Part shown: piece by piece, positions 57,582 through 64,000 of the stretch
Numbering within the stretch: the first letter of the stretch is position 1
Layout of the letters: each line of letters begins with the position of its first letter
From: Paenibacillus sp. NFR01
GTDB taxonomy: Bacteria; Bacillota; Bacilli; Paenibacillales; Paenibacillaceae
DNA: 64,000 bases
Reading direction: 5' to 3'
Assembly (NCBI RefSeq): GCF_900111565.1
Contig: NZ_FOIK01000004.1
Span: 236,668 to 300,667, forward strand
Translations under genes and position numbers: made by a program
Notes under the pieces: generated by a model
Database searches by the model: none
The model's input: the letters and a program-made list of their open reading frames with translations, nothing else
Told to the model about the DNA's origin: nothing

Positions 57582-58478
57582 CTATACCGGCCGCTGCGCG
57601 CGGGCGGCGGCAGCCGATTGCACCTGCTCATGCGCGTGATACGAGCTGCGGACGAGCGGCCCGGCCTCCACATGGCTGAAGCCCCGTCTCCGTCCTTCCT
57701 CTTTCAGCTCCGCAAATTGCTCCGGCGCATAGTATTTCTCCACATCCAAATGCTTGGAAGACGGCTGCAAATATTGGCCTATTGTCAATATATCACAATC
57801 TGCGGCCCGCAAATCATCCATCGCCTGTAAAATTTCGTTCCATTCCTCTCCCACCCCGAGCATGATGCTCGATTTGGTCGGGATGTCCGGCTTCATTTCC
57901 TTGGCCCGGGCGAGAAGCTCGAGCGAGCGGCGGTATTTCGCCTTGGCGCGTACCCGGTCCGACAACCGTTCCACCGTCTCGATATTATGGTTCAAAATAT
58001 CCGGACGGCTGTCCATCACGGTCTGCAGACTCTCCCGGTTGCCTAGAAAATCGGGAATCAGCACCTCCACGCTGCACAGCGGCAGCCGGCGGCGGATCGC
58101 CTGAACGGTCAACGCGAAAATTTCCGCGCCTCCATCGGCCAGATCATCGCGGGCGACGCTGGTCACGACGCAGTGGTTCAGCTTCATATTGGCGGCGGCT
58201 TCAGCCACCCGTTCCGGCTCCTGCAAATCCAGCTCGGTCGGCAGGCCCGTGTTCACTGCGCAAAACCGGCACGCACGGGTGCAAATATCGCCGAGAATCA
58301 TAAAGGTTGCGGTACGGTTCGCCCAGCATTCATAAATATTCGGGCAACGCGCTTCCTCGCATACGGTATGCAGGCTCTTGGAACGCATCATGCCTTTGAT
58401 ATCCTGATATTGCTCGCCGGTGGTCAGCTTGATCTTGATCCAGTCCGGTTTGGGTTGCTTGGCTGTTTTACTCGTCAA
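57582..58478 (-). CDS. lipA: Lipoyl synthase
   Basis: A 298-residue radical SAM enzyme with CEEARCPNIYEC for the auxiliary 4Fe-4S cluster and CTRACRFC for the SAM cluster, plus the C-terminal RSSYHAHE whose Ser ligates the auxiliary cluster. LipA inserts two sulfurs into octanoyl groups. TTG at 58478 gives an N-terminus like B. subtilis LipA (KPDWIKIKLTTGE...); the frame 156 bases upstream is not coding. An extended -10 promoter lies upstream. Fe-S carriers ErpA and Nfu in this window are plausible donors. Confidence 0.94.
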   Translation of the reverse strand: MTSKTAKQPKPDWIKIKLTTGEQYQDIKGMMRSKSLHTVCEEARCPNIYECWANRTATFMILGDICTRACRFCAVNTGLPTELDLQEPERVAEAAANMKLNHCVVTSVARDDLADGGAEIFALTVQAIRRRLPLCSVEVLIPDFLGNRESLQTVMDSRPDILNHNIETVERLSDRVRAKAKYRRSLELLARAKEMKPDIPTKSSIMLGVGEEWNEILQAMDDLRAADCDILTIGQYLQPSSKHLDVEKYYAPEQFAELKEEGRRRGFSHVEAGPLVRSSYHAHEQVQSAAAARAQRPV

Positions 58479-58526
58479 AAGGACAAACCCCGCTTTCACC
58501 AGAAGGTTAGGAACATACTGCCTCAT

Positions 58527-58536
58527 ATTATAGCAT
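58527..58536 (-). promoter_or_regulatory. Extended -10 promoter of lipA
   Basis: On the minus strand TGCTATAAT (TATAAT at 58527-58532, preceded by TG) is an extended -10 element. No good -35 is seen. Transcription would start near 58520, downstream of the terminator at 58668-58698. Confidence 0.5.
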
Positions 58537-58667
58537 GCCGCCCGGGCAAATGCCTGCTTTTGTGCAGCTTCCGGGAATAACGGCCCTGCCGGGGATTTAG
58601 GGATAAAAATACGCTTTTTGCTCCAATCTAACAAGAAGAAACGGCCAACATATCAATGCTTATATGC

Positions 58668-58698
58668 AAAAAAGCCCTCCCGGCATCGCCGGAGAGGA
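58668..58698 (-). terminator. Minus-strand terminator between lytH and lipA
   Basis: On the minus strand CTCTCCGGC-GAT-GCCGGGAG stem followed by six T. It lies upstream of the lipA promoter and beyond the start of lytH, so it can only stop transcripts coming through lytH antisense from the GH13 gene. Confidence 0.75.
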
Positions 58699-58739
58699 CC
58701 CTTTCCATTCAGAGACCCTGGTTACAGGAGGTTGAGGCC

Positions 58740-59798
58740 ATGTCGCCGCTACATTACAAACCCGCTTTACGGAAAACCGGATGCCTGCTCATTGCCGCCG
58801 CCATGGTATGGGGAAGCGCTGCACCCTCGCCGGCCCGCGCTGAGACGAAAGCCCCAGCGGTTGAAGCCTCTAAGGCGGAGCTGTCCGCAGCCCGCAGGCA
58901 GCTTTTCGAGCAAATGAGCGCGGCTACCGGGATTCCTTGGTTCAATTTTGCCGCCATCGACCAGTACGAGCGGACCATTGCCAAAAAGAAGTCGCCGGCG
59001 GAGCCCGCACGCGCTGCGCGTCTGACCGGGATCGACATCCCCGCACCCGTATGGTGCGGGCCGCTGAATCCCGATCAGGGGGACACGTCGCCGAAGTCGA
59101 TCGGCTTCTTCGGCGGATTCGGCCGCGACGGTGACGGCGACGGCGCTGCGCGCGCGGACAACGACACCGATGTACTGTTCAGCATCGCGAGCCATTTGCT
59201 GAAATACGGGACTTCGCCGAGCGATTTCAGCATCGGCGTCTGGGAATATTACCACAACGGCCGGGCGGCGCAGCGCGTGGCGCAATTTGCCAAGCTGTAC
59301 GAGCATTTCGGACGGCTGGATTTGTCCGGCAATGCGTTCCCGCTGCCGCTCGGCAACAGCTACGCTTACCGCAGCACCTGGGGCAGCGGCCGCAGCTGGG
59401 GCGGCGCCCGCATCCATGAAGGAACCGATCTGTTCGCGCCGCATGGAATGACCGTGCGCAGCACCTGCTACGGCATCGTGGAGACGAAGGGCTGGAACCG
59501 TTACGGCGGCTGGCGGATCGGCATCCGCGATATCGAAAACCGCTATCATTACTACGCCCATCTGACCGGCTATGAGAAATCGCTGTCCCGCGGCGACATC
59601 GTCACGCCGGGACAAACGATCGGCTGGGTCGGCAGCTCCGGCTACGGCAATCCCGGCACCCAGGGCAAATTCCCGCCGCATCTGCATTTCGGCATTTACC
59701 GCGACCGCGGCATTACCGAGTGGGCGTTTGATCCGTACCCGCTGCTGAAGCAGTGGGAGAACGAGGAATACCGGGCACTGCGCAAAAAGAAGAAGTAA
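58740..59798 (+). CDS. lytH: LytH-type M23 peptidase
   Basis: A 352-residue exported protein: a signal peptide (about 1-35, cleavage after ARA), a helical region, then an M23 domain with HEGTDLFAPHG (HxxxD) and PPHLHFGIY (HxH) for zinc. B. subtilis LytH (YunA), in the same place next to lipA, is an L-Ala-D-Glu endopeptidase that trims cortex peptides. ATG at 58740 follows AGGAGG by about 9 bases. The function in spores is inferred from synteny and domain. Confidence 0.88.
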   Translation: MSPLHYKPALRKTGCLLIAAAMVWGSAAPSPARAETKAPAVEASKAELSAARRQLFEQMSAATGIPWFNFAAIDQYERTIAKKKSPAEPARAARLTGIDIPAPVWCGPLNPDQGDTSPKSIGFFGGFGRDGDGDGAARADNDTDVLFSIASHLLKYGTSPSDFSIGVWEYYHNGRAAQRVAQFAKLYEHFGRLDLSGNAFPLPLGNSYAYRSTWGSGRSWGGARIHEGTDLFAPHGMTVRSTCYGIVETKGWNRYGGWRIGIRDIENRYHYYAHLTGYEKSLSRGDIVTPGQTIGWVGSSGYGNPGTQGKFPPHLHFGIYRDRGITEWAFDPYPLLKQWENEEYRALRKKKK

Positions 59799-59806
59799 GC
59801 CGCGTT

Positions 59807-61510
59807 TTAGATCAGCAGCAGGCCGCCGAACGGCTCCAGTTCGGCCACCATCTTTTTCGAGCAATGGAGGGTTCGTCCGGTGAGTACGTCGGTCAGGACA
59901 TTTTTGCCGAAGCTGCTGCCGTCTAATTCCAGCTGGTAATGATTCGGAGACAGGTTCAGGATAACCCCGGCTTTGTCCGAACCGCGGCCCCTGAAGTATC
60001 CGACCACGTTCCGCGCTTCGTCGACGATCCATGGCTGGAAGGCGCCTTTGCCGCGCAGCATCGGATATTCACGGCGCAGGGCAATCAGCTTCCGGTACCA
60101 GCCGAGCAGCTCGGCGTTTTGCGTCTCCGGCTCCCATAGCATCGGCTTCCGGCAGTGTGGATCGGTTGCGCCTTCCATGCCGACCTCGTCGCCGTAATAA
60201 ATCATCGGAATACCGAAATAGGTCATCTGGAAAAAGACCGCCAGCTTCATCCGGCGGAGCGCGGTCGCTTCATGATCCCAGCCGCGTCCCCCCTCCTTGC
60301 ACGCCGTCAGAAACCGCAGCGTGTCATGGCTGCCGAGAAGCTGGAACATCGCCGAATTCGCCTGGTCGTTCAGCATCGCCTCGATATGCAGCTGCTGCTC
60401 CATGAACCGGGCCGGGCCGGCGGTTTGTTCTGCAAAAAACTCCAGCAGCGCGTCGCGCAGCACATAGTTCATCCCGCCGTCAAACTGATCCCCCCGCAGC
60501 CATGGGCCGGGGGCATGCATGATCTCCCCGATAATCAGCAGCTCCGGAAACTCCTCTTTCAGCTCGCGGCGGAACCGCGACCAGAACAGCGGATTGACCT
60601 CATTGGCCACATCAAGCCGCCAGCCGTCGATCCCCGCTTCGCGCACCCAATATTTTGCAACCTCCATCATGTAGTCGGCTACCGCGGGATGCCCCATATT
60701 GAGCTTCGGCATCACCGCAATGCCTTCTCCGAACGTTTCGTAATTCGGCTCGGGCGCCTGTTGCACCGGGAAGGAGCGGATGAAAAACCAGTCCTTGTAC
60801 GCCGATGCCTCGCCCTTTTCCAGCACATCCCTGAATGCAAAGAAATGGTCCCCCGAATGATTAAACACCGCATCCAGCACGACCCGGATTCCATGTTGAT
60901 GGGCAGTGGCCACCAATGTCTTCAGGTCTTCCAGCGTACCGAATGCCGGGTCAACGGCGAAATAATCGGTCGTGTCGTATTTATGCTCGGAAGGCGATTC
61001 GAACACCGGCGTCATGTAGACGGCGTTTACGCCCAGCTCCTGCAGATAGGGGATTTTTTCAGAAATGCCCTCAAGCGTTCCGCCGTTAAAGCTGCTCGGG
61101 TAGATCTGATATACCACCGCATCTTCGCTCCACGAAGGCAGCTTCAGCACTTCCGGCTGATGGATATAAGCATATTGGAAAAATCCGGCCTGGTCCCGGT
61201 TTTCGGAAATCCCCCGCTCCCCATACCAAGCGTAAGCGCCGGAGGCATCCTGCAGGTGGAACAGATAGCGGCATTTTCCCGTTTCAGCTGCTATGACGGT
61301 CTCATACAGCTCGTAAGCGCCGGCGGAGCCGATGCGCTCCATGGCTTGCGGCTGCTCTCTTCCGGGCGGCGAATAACGGTCGGCATGCAGCACGGTGCAG
61401 GTCAGGTGCAGGCCGTTTTGCACGAACAATCTCAGCTTAAGCATGCCCGGACCGGCGGGAAAAGCGAATGGGTCCTCAGCAGCGTGATGTACAAACCAGC
61501 GGGTAGACAT
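59807..61510 (-). CDS. GH13 alpha-glycosidase (neopullulanase/cyclomaltodextrinase type)
   Basis: A 567-residue GH13 enzyme with an N-terminal starch-type beta-sandwich domain (1-120), the (beta/alpha)8 barrel with DAVFNHSG (213-220), GWRLDVANEV (nucleophile D300), GEIMH (acid E329) and LGSHDTLR (D396), and a C-terminal domain. VYQIYPSSFNGG... and RLDVANEV are typical for neopullulanase-like enzymes cutting maltodextrins or cyclodextrins in the cytoplasm (no signal peptide). AAAGGAG precedes the ATG. A divergent LacI regulator probably controls it. Confidence 0.92.
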   Translation of the reverse strand: MSTRWFVHHAAEDPFAFPAGPGMLKLRLFVQNGLHLTCTVLHADRYSPPGREQPQAMERIGSAGAYELYETVIAAETGKCRYLFHLQDASGAYAWYGERGISENRDQAGFFQYAYIHQPEVLKLPSWSEDAVVYQIYPSSFNGGTLEGISEKIPYLQELGVNAVYMTPVFESPSEHKYDTTDYFAVDPAFGTLEDLKTLVATAHQHGIRVVLDAVFNHSGDHFFAFRDVLEKGEASAYKDWFFIRSFPVQQAPEPNYETFGEGIAVMPKLNMGHPAVADYMMEVAKYWVREAGIDGWRLDVANEVNPLFWSRFRRELKEEFPELLIIGEIMHAPGPWLRGDQFDGGMNYVLRDALLEFFAEQTAGPARFMEQQLHIEAMLNDQANSAMFQLLGSHDTLRFLTACKEGGRGWDHEATALRRMKLAVFFQMTYFGIPMIYYGDEVGMEGATDPHCRKPMLWEPETQNAELLGWYRKLIALRREYPMLRGKGAFQPWIVDEARNVVGYFRGRGSDKAGVILNLSPNHYQLELDGSSFGKNVLTDVLTGRTLHCSKKMVAELEPFGGLLLI

Positions 61511-61608
61511 AAGACAGAACTCCTTTAATTTATAGTATAGGTAGATGACACAAACTGTGATATTATGGCAAGTATCATAAAAGCTCGGAAGATCGTGGGG
61601 GTCAGAGG

Positions 61609-62619
61609 ATGAAGGTAACGATTACGGATATTGCCAAAGCGGCAGGCGTGGCCAAATCGACGGTGTCCAAGGTGCTGAACGATTCCCCGCGGATCTCGGA
61701 GGATACGAAGCAGCGGGTACGCGAGATCATGAAAGAGATGAACTATACCCCGAGCAGCATTGCCACCGGGCTCGCCCGGCAAAGCAGTCAAACTGTCGCG
61801 CTGTTAGTCGACATGTCCAAGGAAAGCGAATTTCTGAACCAGTACTTCTACAACATCATCGGCGGCATCGAAAGCGTCATCGGCACGAGGAAATACGAGC
61901 TTACGATCGCCAACATCCAGCATAACCATCCGGAGGGACATTTTTTGCAGCGGCTGGTGCTGAACAAACGGGTGGACGGGCTGATCGCCAATACCTCCGT
62001 GCTGAGCGAAGCGCTATGCGAGGAGCTGCACCGGCTCCGGTTCCCGTATATTTCGGTAGGGGAGATCCAGGCTCCGGGAAGCTGGGTCGATTTCGATAAC
62101 CGTTCCGGCGGAAAAATGCTCACCGCGCACCTGCTCGCCCAGGGCTACGCTTCCGTCGCTTTTGTCGGCGGCATGGATGGGGAGGCCATCCGTGAGCAGC
62201 GTTACGCCGGTTACCGGAAGGCGCTGGAGCAGGCCGGACGGCCGCTCAACGAAGCGTGGGTGCACTGCGGCGAAGCCCATGAAGAAGAAGGCTACCGGGC
62301 GGCGATGATGCTGCTGCAGAGCGGCCGCCCGCCCGAAGCGATCGTCTGCATCAACAACTACATCGCATACGGCGTGCTGAAAGCCGCCGGCGAGCTCGGC
62401 GTCCGCATTCCGCAGGAGCTCGGCATCGCCACCTTCGACGACTATCCGCTGGCACGGTACATGACGCCGCCGCTAACCTCCCTGAACATCGACACCTTCC
62501 GGCTCGGCGTCGCCGCCGGCAAGCTGCTGATGGAGCAGCTCGGCAATCCGGAAACACCGGCTAAACATCTCCTGCTGAAGCCGGAGCTGATTGTCCGGGA
62601 ATCCAGTACCCGGAGGTAG
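61609..62619 (+). CDS. LacI-family transcriptional regulator
   Basis: A 336-residue regulator with the N-terminal HTH (MKVTITDIAKAAGVAKSTVSKVLNDSPRISEDTKQRV) and a periplasmic-binding-protein-like ligand domain (GGMDGEAIREQRYAGYRKAL, IATFDDYPLARYMTPPLTSL). It is divergent from the GH13 gene with 98 bases between, so it most likely represses it and responds to maltodextrins. The gap has no perfect operator that I can point to. GGGGG is 7 bases before the ATG. Confidence 0.92.
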   Translation: MKVTITDIAKAAGVAKSTVSKVLNDSPRISEDTKQRVREIMKEMNYTPSSIATGLARQSSQTVALLVDMSKESEFLNQYFYNIIGGIESVIGTRKYELTIANIQHNHPEGHFLQRLVLNKRVDGLIANTSVLSEALCEELHRLRFPYISVGEIQAPGSWVDFDNRSGGKMLTAHLLAQGYASVAFVGGMDGEAIREQRYAGYRKALEQAGRPLNEAWVHCGEAHEEEGYRAAMMLLQSGRPPEAIVCINNYIAYGVLKAAGELGVRIPQELGIATFDDYPLARYMTPPLTSLNIDTFRLGVAAGKLLMEQLGNPETPAKHLLLKPELIVRESSTRR

Positions 62620-62840
62620 CTTTTTTCTTGTGATATAGCCTTTCTTGGGAAGGCAGGGCGTAGTTTAAACCATAAAACAGCTATCCGGACGCGTGTTGCG
62701 TCCTTTTTTAACTTTGTTTGGGAAACCGGTTTCTCTAATACGAAGGTACCACTGGCAATATTTCTTGTCAACGGTATTCGAACCAGGGAAAGACCGTTTG
62801 ACTGCGCTGGACCGAAGCTGAGCATACGATCCCTCATGCT

Positions 62841-63022
62841 TACGGACCTGAGCGCCGTTATTCGCCCAAAATGAGGCTCATATCCAATGTAACGGACCTG
62901 AGCGCCGTTATAATCATAAAAACACCCAAAAAAACTGCAAATTATCAAGAATAACGTCTCTGAGGTCCGTTAGTTCGGGAAATATCCGCTTTTTCTACAA
63001 ATAACGGCTCTCATGTCCGTTA
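62841..63022. repeat. Four copies of a 22-bp imperfect inverted repeat
   Basis: TAACGGACCTGAGCGCCGTTA-like units lie at 62840-62860 and 62890-62910 (direct) and at 62951-62972 and 63001-63022 (reverse complement). Each unit is itself a weak palindrome (TAACGG...CCGTTA), and the spacing is 28-40 bases. The region 62620-63527 is otherwise without an intact gene. Confidence 0.8.
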
Positions 63023-63029
63023 CTTATTC

Positions 63030-63264
63030 GCCATCGCAGAAAGCTGCGCGCCGGATCAATGACATTAGCTCCAAACACACGACCATCACGCGCTAACGCA
63101 CCAACATAAACGGCCGCCCGCTCCAACGAGGAACAGGCTGCCATTTTGAAGAAAACCAATTGTCGCCGCTACTCCCACCAGGACAAGTTGATCGACGAGG
63201 TAATCGTCAATCGAGGCATAGAAGCTGGAAGACATAACGTTTTAAATACCGCATCGTTGGGCAT
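63030..63264 (-). pseudogene. Possible frame-shifted gene fragment
   Basis: On the minus strand an ATG at 63264 has AAGGAG 7 bases before it and opens MPNDAVFKTL, but the frame soon stops. A second frame (63086-63235) gives 49 residues with a hydrophobic stretch (DDYLVDQLVLVGVAATIGFL), and the first frame resumes with AVYVGALARDGRVFGANVID. Read together they suggest one small gene with at least two frameshifts. I recognise no family. Confidence 0.3.
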
Positions 63265-63527
63265 TGGAGTGCTCCTTCCATACTTCTAGCATTTTCCCCG
63301 TAGTATGCGGAGGCCATATTCAGATTGTTTGATTAAACGCATATTTTTCTCGCCATGCCCAGTCAATCTCTCAAAAGTTCCATAAATTAATACCACATCA
63401 TACGAATGTCTTTCTATTGCCGTACAGGCCATGCTTGCATAGACCCGGACGAAGGTTGGGGTCTTTTTCGCAGGTATACCTGCCACTCTACTCTATGCAA
63501 AATTCCGAAAAAGAAAGGATGATCACA

Positions 63528-64000
63528 TTGCCGAACTATAGTTCATTTCAGTCCAATCCAGATAATCTACGGACGCTGCTTTTCGGCCGTGACCCGTCTA
63601 CCCAAACCGACCTCCCTCTTACCGTGGATTCCGATGGTAATCTGACGACCGTCATTCTGGGCGGCACGATTTCCAGCGTGCTTGGGACAACCATCACGGC
63701 CGGCACAATTAACAGCGTGCTCGGCACGACGATTACCGCAGGTACGTTAAGCAGCGTGCTTGGTGCAACGATCACGGCCGGTACGATCAACAGCGTACTC
63801 GGTGCGACGATCACAGCCGGTACGATCAACAGCGTGCTTGGTGCGACGATCACGGCCGGTACTCTTTCGTCAGCCGGTACTGTAACCAATTTGCTTGACG
63901 GTACCATTTCCAGCGTGCTTGGTGCGACGGTTACTGCAGGTACATTGACCAGCGTGCTTGGAGCGACGATCACCGCCGGTACACTCTCTTCTGCCGGTAC
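63528..64000 (+). CDS. Protein of 13-residue repeats (DUF6385-like), 5' part
   Basis: The frame opens with TTG at 63528, 8 bases after AAAGGA, and is still open at the end of the window. After about 45 N-terminal residues (PNYSSFQSNPDNLRTLLFGR...) it becomes a tandem array of 13-residue (39-bp) units of the type SVLGATITAGTIN, at least seven copies, with irregular units containing SSAGTVTNLLDGTI. Thr/Gly/Ser richness and regular Ile/Leu/Val suggest a beta-solenoid or fibre. It is probably a surface or spore-layer protein, by analogy with other Paenibacillus repeat proteins. Confidence 0.8.
   Translation, partial: MPNYSSFQSNPDNLRTLLFGRDPSTQTDLPLTVDSDGNLTTVILGGTISSVLGTTITAGTINSVLGTTITAGTLSSVLGATITAGTINSVLGATITAGTINSVLGATITAGTLSSAGTVTNLLDGTISSVLGATVTAGTLTSVLGATITAGTLSSAG

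Noticed and set aside
58767..60032. A 421-codon minus-strand frame
   Set aside because: Covers lytH and the end of the GH13 gene in the wrong frame; no RBS and no motifs.
62841..63022. CRISPR array
   Set aside because: Units are only about 22 bp, orientation changes within the array, copies differ and there are no cas genes.
63441..63468. Plus-strand terminator upstream of the repeat gene
   Set aside because: AGACCC...GGGTCT with TTTTT is terminator-like, but no plus-strand gene ends there; it could be an attenuator, which cannot be decided.
63286..63486. A 66-codon minus-strand frame ending MRLIKQSEYGLRILRGKC
   Set aside because: No RBS, no recognisable family; it might be debris of a longer gene, but evidence is too weak to call.
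63548..63973. A repetitive minus-strand frame (VIVAPSTLLIVPA units)
   Set aside because: It is the reverse of the 13-residue repeat gene; the plus-strand frame has a start, an RBS and a non-repeat N-terminus.

Overview
The window looks like a chromosomal segment of a Paenibacillus-type endospore-forming Firmicute. The evidence is moderate-to-high GC, strong AAGGAGG ribosome binding sites with many TTG and GTG starts, sporulation genes (Sda, an alpha/beta SASP, YlbJ, a YheC/D-type protein, LytH), S-box and T-box leaders, and a gene set matching the B. subtilis yumC / yut / yun neighbourhood (yumC, erpA/yutM, yutJ, yuzB, yutI, yutD, lipA, lytH). Menaquinone is apparently made by the futalosine route, since mqnE is present.

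Layout. 0-1.7 kb: the end of yumC, then sda (47 aa) with a cluster of DnaA boxes upstream, and an ATP-grasp spore-type protein. 1.9-15.3 kb: an accessory stretch, mostly on the minus strand, of small packed genes: four Nudix hydrolases, six GNAT acetyltransferases, two VOC proteins, one APH-type kinase, a PPOX flavoprotein, VanZ, small exported proteins and at least two damaged or shortened genes. An AT-rich two-gene unit on the plus strand (a metzincin-like secreted protease and a lipoprotein) interrupts it. 15.4-21.1 kb: amidohydrolase/MarR divergon with a visible operator, an RclA-like flavoprotein disulfide reductase, a chemoreceptor gene broken by one in-frame stop, and an HxlR regulator. 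21.3-31.9 kb: conserved core: Fe-S carriers (erpA, nfu), mqnE, yutJ, the S-box-controlled metNIQ operon, a HEPN protein, UbiD, ctaA and a thioredoxin-like protein.

32-45 kb: cell-envelope and respiratory-assembly genes: a MurJ/YtgP-type flippase, a class B PBP, a CvpA-transglutaminase fusion, MFS, Toprim, a PadR-led operon whose membrane proteins are built from one repeated two-helix unit, Sco and CtaB. 45-59.8 kb: T-box-controlled trpS, aldose epimerase, SASP with a sigma-G-like promoter, PepF, YycC, DUF2225, globin, a 31-aa membrane peptide, ylbJ, nadK, CtpB-type protease, yutD, lipA and lytH. 59.8-64 kb: GH13 enzyme with divergent LacI regulator, about 900 bases of non-coding DNA with a four-copy 22-bp inverted repeat and gene debris, then the start of a protein made of 13-residue repeats that runs off the window.

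Themes. Several genes serve aerobic respiration (menaquinone by mqnE and perhaps ubiD; heme A by ctaB and ctaA; copper delivery by sco; NDH-2-like yutJ; Fe-S carriers). Two convergent pairs (trpS/small membrane gene and GH13/lytH) are 8 bases apart, and the minus-strand terminator lies beyond the opposing gene, so antisense transcription across it is predicted. I found no CRISPR array, insertion sequence, rRNA or tRNA. All identifications rest on reading motifs and on family knowledge; no database search was run.
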